Source of the DNA: Sphingobium terrigena
GTDB lineage: Bacteria > Pseudomonadota > Alphaproteobacteria > Sphingomonadales > Sphingomonadaceae
Length of the DNA: 64,000 nucleotides
Assembly (NCBI RefSeq): GCF_003591655.1
Contig: NZ_QVRA01000005.1
Location: forward strand, 222,398-286,397
Direction of reading: 5' to 3'
Below, piece by piece: positions 37,850-47,991 of the stretch; position 1 is the first letter of the stretch, and each line of letters begins with the position of its first letter. The notes under the pieces are model-generated. The model was not told the DNA's origin and searched no databases. It saw only the letters and a list, made by a program, of their open reading frames with translations. The position numbers were made by a program, and so were the translations under genes.

Positions 37850-38967
37850 ATCATTCTCCCGTCGCGGTCCATCAGCCCGCGCAATATGCCCTCGCGAATG
37901 CCGCGGTCAGCGACCCCCAGTCGCTCCGCAGGCCAGATGTCGAGGATCGATTCCAGTATCGCGCAGCCCGCCACCACCAGATCAGCGCGCTCGGTGCCAA
38001 TGCAGGGCAGTTTCTGCCGCTCGCCCAGCGCCATGGCGGACAGCCGCTCCGAAATGGACCGCATGGAGGCGCAGGGCACGATCAGCCCGTCAATCGCCTG
38101 CCGATCATAGCGCGGGAGATTGAGATGCAGGCTCGCCAGCGTGGTCACCGTCCCCGACGTGCCGAGCAATCGTATATCCTGCGCGCCCTGCGGCAGGCGG
38201 CGGGCGAGAGGCGAGAAAGCCTCGCTCACTCGCGCGCGCATCCGGTCATAGGCGGCCAGTCGCGCGTCGGCATCGTCATGCTCGAACGCTTCGCTTTCGG
38301 TGAGCGACACGACACCCCAAGGCGCGCTGACCCAATCGACGATGCGCGGCGCGCCCGATGATCCCTGTGAATCGACCAGCACCAGTTCGGTCGATCCACC
38401 ACCAATGTCGAAGATCAGGGCCGGGCCGTTGCCCGGTTCCAGCAAAGCGTGACAACCCAGCACCGCCAGTCGCGCTTCTTCCTCCGCGCTGATGATATCG
38501 AGCGCAATACCGGTTTCGCGATAGACGCGCTGGATGAATTCCGCGCCGTTGCTGGCGCGGCGACAGGCTTCGGTCGCAACCGACCGCGCCAGCGTCACAT
38601 GGCGGCGGCGCAGCTTGTCGGCGCAGACGGAGAGAGCCGCAATTGCCCGGTCGATCGCGGCATCGCTGATCCGGCCGGTCGATGCCAGCCCCTCGCCCAA
38701 CCGCACGATCCGCGAAAAGGCGTCGACGACGATGAATCCGTCAGCCGACGGCTTGGCGATCAACAGGCGGCAATTATTGGTGCCAAGGTCGATCGCGGCA
38801 TAGGATCGCCGGTCTCGCGCGCCATAAGGCGCAAAGCCCCGCTGCGTCGACGGGGGAGGAATGGCCGCAGCCTTGCTCCCATCGCCCGGACCGGAAGCGG
38901 CGCGCTTGCCCGCATAACGGCCGGCCGGGCCGGAACTCTGCGGCGATGGGCGGCTCTGCTGCACCAT
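37846..38967 (-). CDS. Ppx/GppA-family exopolyphosphatase / pppGpp phosphatase
   Basis: A 373-residue ASKHA-fold phosphatase. After a ~50-residue Pro/Gly-rich tail the first phosphate-binding loop is YAAIDLGTNNCRLLIAKP; the second is IFDIGGGSTELVLV and the adenosine region includes LLGTSGTVTTLASLHLNL. Single-domain members of this length hydrolyse polyphosphate or pppGpp; which is not resolvable here. I start at the ATG of MVQQSRPSP; an upstream TTG is open. It overlaps rlmE by 4 bases, a pairing common in Alphaproteobacteria. Confidence 0.9.
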   Translation of the reverse strand: MVQQSRPSPQSSGPAGRYAGKRAASGPGDGSKAAAIPPPSTQRGFAPYGARDRRSYAAIDLGTNNCRLLIAKPSADGFIVVDAFSRIVRLGEGLASTGRISDAAIDRAIAALSVCADKLRRRHVTLARSVATEACRRASNGAEFIQRVYRETGIALDIISAEEEARLAVLGCHALLEPGNGPALIFDIGGGSTELVLVDSQGSSGAPRIVDWVSAPWGVVSLTESEAFEHDDADARLAAYDRMRARVSEAFSPLARRLPQGAQDIRLLGTSGTVTTLASLHLNLPRYDRQAIDGLIVPCASMRSISERLSAMALGERQKLPCIGTERADLVVAGCAILESILDIWPAERLGVADRGIREGILRGLMDRDGRMM

Positions 38968-39305
38968 GCCGTAACTCACTTCACATATCGCCAGCCCCAA
39001 AGTGGGACCGGAACTTGGGGACCATGCTTAAGCAGATCGGGGCAAATGCGCAAGGTGCGCGCTCTGATCGCAGGAAAGCAACATGGATCAATGATCAGAT
39101 TTGCTGCACCGCAAGATGATGCATAGCAAGACTTGCTTAAGCTGAGGTCAAAATGGCGGATTTGTGAGGCGATCCTATCACAAATCGGACATGGATGGCC
39201 GACCTGTGTCCTTTATGGAACAAGGCGCAACTTTCTCTAAACAGCCGATTGTTTTGCACTATTGTCTCGATTAGCTTCCCACCTGGTCTTTGGGGAGTTC
39301 ACATC
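38968..39305 (+). other. upstream region of the autotransporter gene
   Basis: No gene is supported. It lies between divergent ppx and the autotransporter gene. The clearest element is the 9-base inverted repeat at 39159-39186; GGGGAG lies shortly before the autotransporter ATG. I found no convincing -35/-10 pair. Confidence 0.55.
39159..39186. promoter_or_regulatory. candidate operator GATTTGTGA-N10-TCACAAATC
   Basis: A perfect 9-base inverted repeat, about 120 bases ahead of the autotransporter start. The half-sites end in TGTGA/TCACA, like CRP-FNR-type sites, but the 10-base spacer is longer than the 6 of classical CRP. It lacks a T tract, so a regulator site is likelier than a terminator. 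Confidence 0.45.
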
Positions 39306-42300
39306 ATGCTCATTCGCAAGAATGGCGCGCGTCTGTTGGCGCGCGCCCGTCGCAATACCCTGTTGGCGTCGGCTGCCGTAGCGGCAATTGGCCTCGCACC
39401 TGCCGCCCACGCAGTTGTGCCGAGCGATGGCAAGTCGCCCAGCGACATTGTCGATGGCAGCGACGTTAATGGCGTCGGTATCATGTATCGCGCCGACGGC
39501 TTCGTCTGCACCGGTACATTGGTCAATCCACGCACCGTCATCTTTGCGGCGCATTGCGTCAACGATCTGACCTCCGCCGATTATGGCACGACCAATGATG
39601 GCGTGCCGGTCGCTTTCGCTTTCCAGAACAATGCCCGTCCCGGCCTCATCAACTGGCTGAGCAACGGATTTCAGACCAACACGGCGCTCAGCGTCTATAA
39701 TGTCAACAATATCGCCTATCATCCCGACTCGCTTGATCCGCCCGCGCTCAGCTTCCTCTATGGCGACGTGGCGATGGCGACGCTGGACACGCCCGCGTCG
39801 GATGTGCCGACCTGGACGATGCTCTTTTCCGCCCTGCCCGCCCCTGCCGCCATCAGCGACACGACCGGCACCGGCTATCATGTCACCGTGACCGGCTATG
39901 GTCGCAGCGGCAGCGGTACGACAGGCCAGAGCAGCGGCATCGACTTCCGTCGCAAGACCGCCGAAAACTTCCTTGGAATGCTGGGATCGCTCGACGATAT
40001 CGACGCCTTCCTGTTCGGCGCGCCCGGTGGCTATACGCAGAATCTCTACCAGACCGATTTCGACGATCCGACACGCGAAAACCCGTTCGACTTCAATGTT
40101 TTCAAGGACGACGCCCTGCCCAATGAAGGGAGCACAGCGCCGGGCGATTCCGGCGGCCCCCTGATCCTGGATCAGGCCTTTTCGGAAAAAACGATCCTGG
40201 GCGTCCTGTCGGGTGGCAGCCGCTATTTCCTGGAACAGCCGCGAAGTGCCTATGGCGGTTCGTCCTTCTACCAGCCGCTCTACCTGTTCTGGGACTGGAT
40301 CGCGGCGAATAACCCCTATCGCTACGCCACCGCCAAGGCAGGCGACGGCAAGTGGAGCGACGCCAGCCACTGGCTGACCGCACTCGACCCCAATTACCGC
40401 ATCATCGACAGCAATGGCGCGCTGGTAAACGGCATTCCAACGACTCCGGGGGCCGGTGCCTTTGGCGCTGACAGCGCGAGCAAATTCGGCCAGATTTGCT
40501 ACCAGCCCAATTATGAGGCGGTCGACGCTTGCTATGATGTCGGCACCGACACGCTGATCATTGATGGCGAACCTGTTGCTGCCAGTACGGAAACGACGGG
40601 CAGCACGGGCGTATCGACCACCGTCGCCAATAATAAGGGCAAGGTGGAGATTGCCGAACGCAGCGCACAGGATGCATCTGTAACGCTCCTCGATTCTGCC
40701 CAGCATGATGCGCAGGCCGAAGGCGACAGCGACGCTGTCCTCCCTGCCCCGACTTTGGCCAATGGGCTGCCCGGCGCGACCAGCTTCGTTCCCAACAATA
40801 TCGACCCGGTCGCATCGCAAGGTGTCATCGGTCGCTATTATGACGTGACGCTGAGCGCCAACGGCAAGACCACATTGGACACGACAGCAACGGTCGATCG
40901 CTTCACCATCTCCGGTACTGGCGCGGCACTGGACGTCACGTCGGCGGGATCGCTGACCAGCCTGATGGATATTTCGCATCTGGCCGGCGTGGTGAACGTC
41001 AATGGCAGCATCGAAACCCCCGGCGATTATTTCCTGCTGACCGGCCTGCTGTCGGGCAGCGGCACCCTGCGCACGCCCTTCTTCACCAACATTTTGGGCA
41101 CGGTCGCGCCCGGCGGTGTGGGAACGATCGGTACACTCAGCATCGAGGGCAATGCACTGCTGACGTCAGGCAGCACGCTCCAGATCGATCTGGGTGCCAA
41201 TGGCGTGTCAGACGTGCTGGCAGTCAAGGCGACCGAATTTGTCCCCGATGACAGCGACGAGGGCGGTGAATACCCGGACACTGGCGGTGGAGAAAGCAGT
41301 GGCGGCGATAATCAGGAAACATCAGCTGCCGCTGCGATCACCGCGGCGCAGGCCGATGGCGACGTGTCGCTGCTGGCGGCTGGCGATCCGATAAACGGCA
41401 TCGCTGCGCTGGGCGGCAGGGTCGTGTTCGGCGCGGCAAGCGGCGGCCGGTTGCGCTTTGGCAACAGCTATACCTTCCTGACGGCAGAAGGCGGCATTGA
41501 CGGCACCTTCACGACGCCGGGCAACATTTCGGCGGTGCTGAAGCCAGTACTGATCTATGGCACCAACTCGGTCAGCGTCCGGATTGATGCAGGTCTCTAT
41601 GCCGATGTCGTCAATCGCGGATCGCAGGTGCAGACCGCCTATGCCCAGTTGCTCGACCAGAATCGCGGGCTCTACAGTCAGTTCTCCAACCTTTATGGCG
41701 AAGCAGACCTGCTGAGCATCGCCGGGGTTCAGGCCACGTTCGAAGCGATGGCCCCGCGCACCGAAACGCTCAAGACGTCGATGGGTGAAGTGCTCAACGA
41801 CAATATGGCGCGCTTCTATCGCGATCGTCTGACCAAGCTGGACGGCGGCGCGATGGGCGGCACGTTGACCATGACCGGCCAGCCGCTGCAACTGGCCGCC
41901 GCCAGCCTCGACAATATCGATCTGGGCATGGACCAGAGCGGCGATGGCACGACGACGCGCGAAGGCGTGTTGCCCGAAGATATCAGCGCCTTCCTGGCGG
42001 GTGGCTATCTGGACGGCAAGAGCGCGCCGATGCGGTCCGCCCTGCCAATGGGCAAGGACAAGTTCGATGGCTGGTATATGGCGGCGGGCGTCGAAAAGGC
42101 CTTTGGCGACAATGGCGTCATCGGCCTGGCTGCGTCCTTCAGCGAATTGAAAGGCCAGACCGGCGTTGGCGACACCGGCCGCGCCCGCCTCTATCAGGGC
42201 ACTGTCTATGGTGCCTTCGATCTGGGTGGCCTGAAGCTGGATGCGGTGGGCAGTGCTGGCACGCTCACCACCCGTTCGCGCCGTGCTTTCACCGTTGGCG

Positions 42301-42800
42301 TCACGCCCTACACTTTGTTCGGCAGCGATCAGGAACTGGCACTGTCGGGTGAAATCGGCCTCAGCAAGGCGCTAGGTGGCGATGCGTTCAGCATCGTGCC
42401 CCGCGCGGCGCTGCGCGGTGCCTATATCAGTTCGGGCAATCTGGCTGAAAATGGCGGCGACGCGGCACTGGTGATCCAGCGCCACGCGATCCGCAGCGCG
42501 CAGGGTCGTCTGGGTGCCACTGTCAAGGCGAATACAGGCGGGATCAAACCCTATGTCACCGCCAATTTCGTCCATGAATTCAACGACCAGCCGGCCTTCT
42601 TCCTCGCCAATCTGGTGGGCGGCACAGGCAGCGCCGTTCCCTTTGCCCTGGGCGGTTCGGACAAGAATTGGGGCGAAGTCGGCGGCGGCCTGACCGTCAC
42701 CACCGGCAACATCGACTTGAGCCTGTCGGCCGACACCACCGCCTGGCGCAAGGACGTGCAATATCAGAGCTATCGCGCGGCAATCAAATTCCGCTTCTGA
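39306..42800 (+). CDS. autotransporter with trypsin-like serine protease passenger
   Basis: A 1164-residue type V secreted protein. A signal peptide (residues 1-36, ending APAAHA) is followed by an S1-type protease with His83 in FAAHC, Asp154 in YGDVAMATLD and Ser282 in APGDSGGPL, a complete triad. A beta-rich stalk follows (GSTLQIDLG, an Asp/Glu/Gly-rich insert around 645-680), then a C-terminal autotransporter barrel (~880-1164) ending in FRF, the usual outer-membrane insertion signature. The start is the ATG of MLIRKNGARLL after GGGGAG; an open frame 37 codons longer lacks a signal peptide. A strong terminator follows. Substrate and whether it is released from the surface are unknown. Confidence 0.9.
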   Translation: MLIRKNGARLLARARRNTLLASAAVAAIGLAPAAHAVVPSDGKSPSDIVDGSDVNGVGIMYRADGFVCTGTLVNPRTVIFAAHCVNDLTSADYGTTNDGVPVAFAFQNNARPGLINWLSNGFQTNTALSVYNVNNIAYHPDSLDPPALSFLYGDVAMATLDTPASDVPTWTMLFSALPAPAAISDTTGTGYHVTVTGYGRSGSGTTGQSSGIDFRRKTAENFLGMLGSLDDIDAFLFGAPGGYTQNLYQTDFDDPTRENPFDFNVFKDDALPNEGSTAPGDSGGPLILDQAFSEKTILGVLSGGSRYFLEQPRSAYGGSSFYQPLYLFWDWIAANNPYRYATAKAGDGKWSDASHWLTALDPNYRIIDSNGALVNGIPTTPGAGAFGADSASKFGQICYQPNYEAVDACYDVGTDTLIIDGEPVAASTETTGSTGVSTTVANNKGKVEIAERSAQDASVTLLDSAQHDAQAEGDSDAVLPAPTLANGLPGATSFVPNNIDPVASQGVIGRYYDVTLSANGKTTLDTTATVDRFTISGTGAALDVTSAGSLTSLMDISHLAGVVNVNGSIETPGDYFLLTGLLSGSGTLRTPFFTNILGTVAPGGVGTIGTLSIEGNALLTSGSTLQIDLGANGVSDVLAVKATEFVPDDSDEGGEYPDTGGGESSGGDNQETSAAAAITAAQADGDVSLLAAGDPINGIAALGGRVVFGAASGGRLRFGNSYTFLTAEGGIDGTFTTPGNISAVLKPVLIYGTNSVSVRIDAGLYADVVNRGSQVQTAYAQLLDQNRGLYSQFSNLYGEADLLSIAGVQATFEAMAPRTETLKTSMGEVLNDNMARFYRDRLTKLDGGAMGGTLTMTGQPLQLAAASLDNIDLGMDQSGDGTTTREGVLPEDISAFLAGGYLDGKSAPMRSALPMGKDKFDGWYMAAGVEKAFGDNGVIGLAASFSELKGQTGVGDTGRARLYQGTVYGAFDLGGLKLDAVGSAGTLTTRSRRAFTVGVTPYTLFGSDQELALSGEIGLSKALGGDAFSIVPRAALRGAYISSGNLAENGGDAALVIQRHAIRSAQGRLGATVKANTGGIKPYVTANFVHEFNDQPAFFLANLVGGTGSAVPFALGGSDKNWGEVGGGLTVTTGNIDLSLSADTTAWRKDVQYQSYRAAIKFRF

Positions 42801-42823
42801 TCTTTTACCCCCTGACATGATTG

Positions 42824-42851
42824 AGGGCCGTCCTGCGGGGCGGCCCTTTTT
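42824..42851 (+). terminator. factor-independent terminator after the autotransporter
   Basis: AGGGCCG and CGGCCCT form a 7-base-pair stem (with further pairing inside TCCTGCGGGG) followed directly by TTTTT, 24 bases after the autotransporter stop. Confidence 0.85.
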
Positions 42852-42902
42852 CGTGGCCGCTCCCTCTTCATCTTCCGGCCCGCCTGCGATTTTTTGATTT
42901 AC

Positions 42903-42946
42903 GCGATTTCCGAGCCATCAGATGATTCCATCTGACTGGAAATCGC
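42903..42946. repeat. nested inverted repeat upstream of lgt
   Basis: An outer arm GCGATTTCC/GGAAATCGC (9 bases, perfect) encloses an inner arm TCAGATG/CATCTGA with a four-base loop. It lies between the preceding terminator and the lgt start, so it may be an lgt promoter element, an mRNA leader hairpin or a dispersed palindromic repeat. Confidence 0.55.
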
Positions 42947-42983
42947 TCTATGGCCTCTCCCATATTGCCAAGAGGAAGCCGAT

Positions 42984-43850
42984 TTGATCCTGGACCTTGC
43001 CGCTGCCGCTTCGGGTGCGATCCGTTTTGACGATCTGGGCGTCGGCCCGGTCGCTCTGGACCTGGGCTTCTTCACGCTGAAATGGTACAGCCTTGCCTAT
43101 CTGGCGGGCATATTGATCGGCTACTGGTATCTGCTCAAGCTGATCGCCCAACCCGGATCACCCATGGGCCGCCGCCATGCCGACGACATGATCTTCTATG
43201 CGACGCTCGGCATCATCATCGGCGGGCGACTGGCCTATGTCATCTTCTACCAGCCCGAAATACTGAACAACCCGCTCGATGTCTTCAAGCTATGGAATGG
43301 TGGCATGTCCTTCCATGGCGGCGCAGCGGGCGTGTCGCTCGGCATCCTCTATATGGCGCGCAAGGAGAAACTCAGCTGGCTGCGCATCCATGATTATGTC
43401 GCCTGCACCGTCCCCTTCGGCCTGTTCTTTGGCCGCCTCGCCAATTTCGTGAATGGCGAATTGTGGGGCAAGGAAACCGATCTGCCATGGGGCATCATCT
43501 TTCCCACCGGCGGACCGTTCGCACGCCACCCCAGTCAGCTCTACGAAGCCGCGCTCGAAGGGCTTGTCCTTTTCGCCATCCTTGCTTTCGCCTTCTGGCG
43601 CACCCGCGCCCGTTATCAGCCGGGGATGCTCGTCGGGCTGTTCCTGCTGGGTTATGGCGTGTTTCGCTTTGGCGTCGAATATGTGCGGGAAGCGGACGCG
43701 CAACTGATGGAGTTCGCCGCCCGCACCGGCCTGCATATGGGCCAGTGGCTGTGTGTGCCGATGATCCTGGGTGGCCTCTATCTGATCGCCACGTCGAAGG
43801 GGCGTCGCGTGCGGGTGGAGCCAATCGCCGGAAGCGCGAGTGTCAGCTGA
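42984..43850 (+). CDS. lgt: prolipoprotein diacylglyceryl transferase
   Basis: A 288-residue inner-membrane enzyme with about seven hydrophobic segments. It transfers diacylglycerol from phosphatidylglycerol to the lipobox Cys of prolipoproteins. Motifs are [15 protein letters not shown] (essential His) and the family signature [20 protein letters not shown], with the HPSQLYEA stretch after it. The start is a TTG behind AGAGGAAG, a strong Shine-Dalgarno. It overlaps the next gene by 11 bases. Lipoproteins served by it in this window include those at 57457 and 62980. Confidence 0.96.
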   Translation: MILDLAAAASGAIRFDDLGVGPVALDLGFFTLKWYSLAYLAGILIGYWYLLKLIAQPGSPMGRRHADDMIFYATLGIIIGGRLAYVIFYQPEILNNPLDVFKLWNGGMSFHGGAAGVSLGILYMARKEKLSWLRIHDYVACTVPFGLFFGRLANFVNGELWGKETDLPWGIIFPTGGPFARHPSQLYEAALEGLVLFAILAFAFWRTRARYQPGMLVGLFLLGYGVFRFGVEYVREADAQLMEFAARTGLHMGQWLCVPMILGGLYLIATSKGRRVRVEPIAGSASVS

Positions 43851-44898
43851 ACCGCTGAGCCTCTCCGAACGGCTCGCGCGCCAGATCGCGGCGGGCGGGC
43901 CGATCTCGGTCGCCCATTATATGGCTGAGGCAAACCAGCATTATTATGCCACCCGCGACCCGCTGGGCGCGGATGGCGACTTCACGACTGCGCCGGAAAT
44001 CAGCCAGATGTTCGGCGAACTGGTGGGGCTGTGCCTGGCGGACATCTGGATGCGATCGGGCCGGAAGCCGGGGCCGCTCTATGCAGAACTCGGGCCGGGG
44101 CGCGGCACGCTGGCGGCAGACGCCTTGCGGGCGATGGAGAGTGCCGCACTCGCGCCGCGGGTCCATTTTGTCGAAACCAGCCCCACCCTGCGCGAACGGC
44201 AGCGTGCGCTGCTGCCTCACGTCACCCATCATGACAATATCGACAGCCTGCCCACCGAAGGGCCGTTGCTGATCGTCGCAAATGAATTTTTCGACGCACT
44301 GCCGGTGCGCCAGTGCGTCCGGGTCGGCGAGGAATGGCGCGAGCGTGTCGTCATCCGGCGCGAACAGGAGGGGCGCTTCATCGCCGTCCCCGGCTATCGC
44401 CGCATCGAATCGGGCCTCCCGCCCATCGCCACGCAAGCGCAGGACGGGGCGATCATCGAGACGCCGATCGTGGGTGCGGGCATCGCCTATGCGCTGGCAC
44501 AGCGGATCGCCAAACAGGGCGGCGCAGCGATCATCATCGATTATGGCTATGCCGGGCCGCTGCTGGGCGACACGCTGCAAGCGGTCAAGGCTCACGCCTT
44601 TGCCGATCCCTTTGCCGATCCGGGCGAGGTGGACCTCACCACCCATGTCGATTTCACCATGATCGGCAATATGGCGCGGCAGGCGGGGCTGCGTGTGTCA
44701 GGTCCGGTCGATCAGGGGGCATTTCTGCGCGAATTGGGCATTGATGCCCGCACCGATCAACTGGCCCGCACCAGCCCGGCCCGCGCCGCCGAAGTGGAGG
44801 CCGCCCGCGCCAGACTGACCGATGTTGACGCCATGGGCAGTCTGTTCAAGGCGATGGCCTGGGTCCATCCTGACTGGGCCGATCCAGCAGGCTTTTGA
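43840..44898 (+). CDS. NDUFAF7/MidA-family SAM-dependent protein methyltransferase
   Basis: A 352-residue class I methyltransferase of the DUF185/MidA group. The opening [18 protein letters not shown] and [19 protein letters not shown] are characteristic; the SAM loop is [16 protein letters not shown] and the [12 protein letters not shown] strand follows. Mitochondrial NDUFAF7 methylates an Arg of a complex I subunit; the bacterial substrate is not established. Translation starts at a GTG within the last 11 bases of lgt, so the two are coupled, an arrangement common in Alphaproteobacteria. The next gene, gmk, is convergent. Confidence 0.9.
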   Translation: MSAEPLSLSERLARQIAAGGPISVAHYMAEANQHYYATRDPLGADGDFTTAPEISQMFGELVGLCLADIWMRSGRKPGPLYAELGPGRGTLAADALRAMESAALAPRVHFVETSPTLRERQRALLPHVTHHDNIDSLPTEGPLLIVANEFFDALPVRQCVRVGEEWRERVVIRREQEGRFIAVPGYRRIESGLPPIATQAQDGAIIETPIVGAGIAYALAQRIAKQGGAAIIIDYGYAGPLLGDTLQAVKAHAFADPFADPGEVDLTTHVDFTMIGNMARQAGLRVSGPVDQGAFLRELGIDARTDQLARTSPARAAEVEAARARLTDVDAMGSLFKAMAWVHPDWADPAGF

Positions 44899-44911
44899 AG
44901 GCGGATCGCCC

Positions 44912-45577
44912 TCAATCTTCCTGGTGATAACGGCCCAGTTTGCGGATGAAACCAATGAGGCCGGTCTGGCGGCTGCGCTTCATCCGTTCTGCGTGAAGGA
45001 TGGTCTGCACCCGGCTGAAACAATCGTCGGCATCGACATTGCACAGCACATAATCATACCCGTCCCAATGCGCGATCTCGCCCGCGGCGCGCGCCATGCG
45101 GCCGTCGATGACTTCGTCGCTGTCCGTCGCGCGGCCGCGCAGGCGGCGTTCCAGTTCCTCCATCGACGGCGGCAGGATGAACACCCGCACCACGTCGCCC
45201 CCGGCGATCTGGTGCAATTGCTGCGCGCCCTGCCAGTCAATGTCGAACAGCACATCCTGCCCGCTCTTGAGCATCGCTTCCACCGGTGCGCGGGGTGTGC
45301 CGTAGCGCTGGCCGAATACATGCGCCCATTCGAGGAATTCCTGGTCCGCGGTCATGCGGCGAAATTCCGGCAAGTCGACGAAATGATAGTCCTTGCCGTC
45401 GACTTCGCCTGGCCGCATCGGCCGGGTGGTCGCCGACACTGACATGGACATATCCGGCTCGGCCGCGAGCAGCTTGCGCGCGATGGTGGACTTTCCTGCG
45501 CCAGACGGCGAGGAAAGGACGAAGAGGACGCCGCGCCGTTTGAAGTCGGGCGTCTCGATCAGGGTGCTGTCGGCCAT
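44912..45577 (-). CDS. gmk: guanylate kinase
   Basis: A 221-residue kinase converting GMP to GDP. The P-loop is SSPSGAGKSTIARKLL, the GMP site SVSATTRPMRPGEVDGKDYHFV and the lid VLFDIDWQGAQQL. The C-terminus is slightly extended (IGFIRKLGRYHQED). I start at the ATG of MADSTLIETPD; a much longer open frame upstream overlaps the divergent gene and is an artefact. Confidence 0.96.
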   Translation of the reverse strand: MADSTLIETPDFKRRGVLFVLSSPSGAGKSTIARKLLAAEPDMSMSVSATTRPMRPGEVDGKDYHFVDLPEFRRMTADQEFLEWAHVFGQRYGTPRAPVEAMLKSGQDVLFDIDWQGAQQLHQIAGGDVVRVFILPPSMEELERRLRGRATDSDEVIDGRMARAAGEIAHWDGYDYVLCNVDADDCFSRVQTILHAERMKRSRQTGLIGFIRKLGRYHQED

Positions 45578-45628
45578 GGCCGCTAGTGCCGCTTGAAGCG
45601 GGCTTTTGCAAGAGGGGGATATGTGGGG

Positions 45629-46198
45629 ATGCGGCACAGGCAGATGGTCCATCGCCGGGGTCTGATCGCCGCGGGGCTGATCGCGCTGTTGACCTGCGCC
45701 ATCCTGCTGCTGATGGACCGGCCACCGATCTGCACCTGTGGCCGGGTCGATCTGTGGCACGGGGCGCTCGACAGCGGCAACAGCCAGCATGTCGCGGACT
45801 GGTATAGTCTGAGCCATGTCATCCATGGCCTGCTCTTTTACCCCGCCACCCTGTGGCTGCTGCGACGCCGGCCGGTCGGGGTGCGGCTGGCGCTGGCTGT
45901 GGCGGTGGAATCGGCTTGGGAGATATTGGAAAATTCACCGATCATCATCGACCGATACCGGACCGCGACGATCGCGCTGGGCTATAGTGGCGACTCTGTC
46001 CTCAATTCGATGAGCGACATCGGGATGATGACGCTGGGCTTCCTGTTCGCGTCGCGCGCGCCAGTCTGGCTGTCAGTGGCGGTCGCGGTCGGGTTCGAGT
46101 TGCTGGCGCTGGTGGTCATACGCGACAATCTGACGCTCAATGTCCTGATGCTGACCTTTCCGGTGGACGCCGTCCGCGACTGGCAGGCCGCGCTCTAA
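45629..46198 (+). CDS. UPF0314/DUF2585 membrane protein
   Basis: A 189-residue protein with about four hydrophobic segments. The family signature [20 protein letters not shown], then [11 protein letters not shown], and the [13 protein letters not shown] stretch with [13 protein letters not shown] identify DUF2585. The His/Asp/Glu-rich faces suggest a buried metal or catalytic site, but no function is known. I use the ATG of [11 protein letters not shown], which has GGGGGA upstream, instead of a TTG twelve codons earlier. It diverges from gmk and ends 4 bases into the convergent next gene. Confidence 0.8.
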   Translation: MRHRQMVHRRGLIAAGLIALLTCAILLLMDRPPICTCGRVDLWHGALDSGNSQHVADWYSLSHVIHGLLFYPATLWLLRRRPVGVRLALAVAVESAWEILENSPIIIDRYRTATIALGYSGDSVLNSMSDIGMMTLGFLFASRAPVWLSVAVAVGFELLALVVIRDNLTLNVLMLTFPVDAVRDWQAAL

Positions 46199-46539
46199 GC
46201 GTTGCGGGCCTTGCGCGTGGCGTCGATCGGGACTGGTTCCTTGCTCAGGTCCGGCAGCGCCTTGATCGCGCGCTTGCGATCGACCTCGCGCTTGGCCTCA
46301 TACATTTTGCCCGCCATATAGGCACCCGTTACGAACAGCGCGCCAGCGGGGAAGCGCATGATGAGGCGCTTGACGCCCATGCCTGCGATCAGGCCGACGA
46401 CGCCCTTCTTGCCGGTGTCCGCCGCGACGCGGGCGGCCACCACGGTCGCGCCGATACGGGCTGCCTTGCGCAGGAGGCTGGCCTTTTTGGGGGCCGTGAC
46501 GGTGACGAGCGGGGCTTTGGGGGCGAAGGGCTTTTTCAT
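46195..46539 (-). CDS. hypothetical basic protein
   Basis: A 114-residue Lys/Ala-rich protein. A Pro/Lys N-terminus ([14 protein letters not shown]) is followed by a small-residue stretch ([20 protein letters not shown]) and [20 protein letters not shown], one weak hydrophobic segment, then a charged tail. I do not recognise a family. It lies downstream of fumC on the same strand with a 49-base gap and may share its transcript. Confidence 0.6.
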   Translation of the reverse strand: MKKPFAPKAPLVTVTAPKKASLLRKAARIGATVVAARVAADTGKKGVVGLIAGMGVKRLIMRFPAGALFVTGAYMAGKMYEAKREVDRKRAIKALPDLSKEPVPIDATRKARNA

Positions 46540-46588
46540 ATTGGGTTAATGTATCGAACGGCGCGCGGTTCCGCCATGCTGATGTGGA

Positions 46589-47974
46589 TCATGTCATATT
46601 TTCCGGCCGCACCAGCGCGTCGAAGGTCGCCGCATCCACCAGCCCCAGTTCAAGGCCCGCAGCTTTGAGCGTCTGGCCGGTCTTGTGTGCGTGCTTGGCG
46701 ATGGCGGCGGCGTTATCGTAACCGATTGCGGGGGCGAGCGCAGTGACGAGCATCAGCGAGCGATCGACCAGTTCGGCGATGCGCGGCGCGTTCGCCTCCA
46801 ACCCCTCGACACAGCGTTCCGCGAAACTCTCCATGCCGACGCTGAGCAGATGGATCGAGCGCAGTAGCGCCGCGCCGATCATCGGCTTGAACACATTGAG
46901 TTCCAGATGGCCCTGCATCCCGCCGACCGTCACAGCCTGATGATTGCCGATGACCTGGGCGGCCACCATGGTCAGCATTTCGCACTGGGTCGGGTTGACC
47001 TTGCCCGGCATGATCGAGCTGCCCGGTTCGTTGGCGGGCAGGTCCAGTTCGCCAAGGCCAGAGCGCGGGCCGGAGCCAAGCAGGCGGATGTCGTTGGCGA
47101 TCTTGGTGAGCGCGACGGCCAGCGTGGCCAGGGTCGAGGAGAGGTGGACCAGCGGATCGTTGGACGCCAGCGCCTCGAACTTATTGTCGGCAGTGCGGAA
47201 GGGCAGGCCGGTGATGGCAGCGATTTCCGCCGCGATCGCGACATCGAAGCCGGGCGGTGCGTTGAGACCGGTGCCGACCGCGGTGCCGCCCTGCGCCAGC
47301 GCCATCATGCCGTGCATGACGGCAGGCTCGATCCGCTTGCGGCTGCGGTAGACCTGATGCGCGTAACCGGAAAACTCCTGCCCCAGCGTCAGCGGGGTCG
47401 CGTCCTGCAAATGGGTGCGACCGATCTTGACGATATGGTCCCACGCTTTCGCCTTCGCGTCGAGCGCGGCATGGAGCCGGTCGAGCGCGGGAAACAGCGC
47501 GTTGGTAACCGCCAAGGCGGCGGCGACATGGAGCGCGGTGGGAAAGCTGTCGTTGGACGATTGGCCGAAGTTCACACCGTCATTGGGATGCACCGGATGC
47601 TTGCCGCCGCGCGTGCCGGTGAGCGCTTCATTGGCGATGCCGGCGATCACTTCATTGACGTTCATATTGGTCTGGGTGCCGCTGCCCGTTTGCCAGATGA
47701 CGAGGGGGAACTGGTGGTCGTGCTGCCCTGCGGCCACGGCAGCGGCAGCGGTTTCGATCGCGTCGGCTTGGGTGGCATCCAGACCGTGATGCCGGTTCAC
47801 CCGCGCGGCGGCCTGCTTCACGATGGCCAGCGCATGGACGATGCCGATCGGCATCCGCTCGTTCGAGTCGAACGGGAAATTCTCGATGCTCCGCTGCGTC
47901 TGCGCACCCCAATAGGCGTCTGCTGGCACCTCTATGGCGCCGATACTGTCGGTTTCGGTGCGGGTTGCGGGCAT
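46589..47974 (-). CDS. fumC: class II fumarate hydratase
   Basis: A 461-residue fumarase of the aspartase/fumarase superfamily, the iron-independent, heat-stable class. It interconverts fumarate and malate in the TCA cycle. Motifs are [35 protein letters not shown] and the mobile signature loop [16 protein letters not shown] Fur-like palindrome lies 18 bases upstream of the ATG, which would fit control by iron, as FumC needs no Fe-S cluster. Confidence 0.97.
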   Translation of the reverse strand: MPATRTETDSIGAIEVPADAYWGAQTQRSIENFPFDSNERMPIGIVHALAIVKQAAARVNRHHGLDATQADAIETAAAAVAAGQHDHQFPLVIWQTGSGTQTNMNVNEVIAGIANEALTGTRGGKHPVHPNDGVNFGQSSNDSFPTALHVAAALAVTNALFPALDRLHAALDAKAKAWDHIVKIGRTHLQDATPLTLGQEFSGYAHQVYRSRKRIEPAVMHGMMALAQGGTAVGTGLNAPPGFDVAIAAEIAAITGLPFRTADNKFEALASNDPLVHLSSTLATLAVALTKIANDIRLLGSGPRSGLGELDLPANEPGSSIMPGKVNPTQCEMLTMVAAQVIGNHQAVTVGGMQGHLELNVFKPMIGAALLRSIHLLSVGMESFAERCVEGLEANAPRIAELVDRSLMLVTALAPAIGYDNAAAIAKHAHKTGQTLKAAGLELGLVDAATFDALVRPENMT

Positions 47975-47991
47975 TGGGAGACGCCTTTCAG

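Noticed and set aside
35894..38110. 738-codon plus-strand frame over comM, rlmE and ppx
   Set aside because: It spans three well-identified minus-strand genes and a palindromic repeat; no domain is visible.
39237..40979. 580-codon minus-strand frame opposite the autotransporter
   Set aside because: It is antisense to a complete protease domain; no motif and no ribosome-binding site.
45578..45826. N-terminal extension of guanylate kinase
   Set aside because: It overlaps the divergent DUF2585 gene and lacks similarity; the kinase fold begins right after the ATG at 45577.
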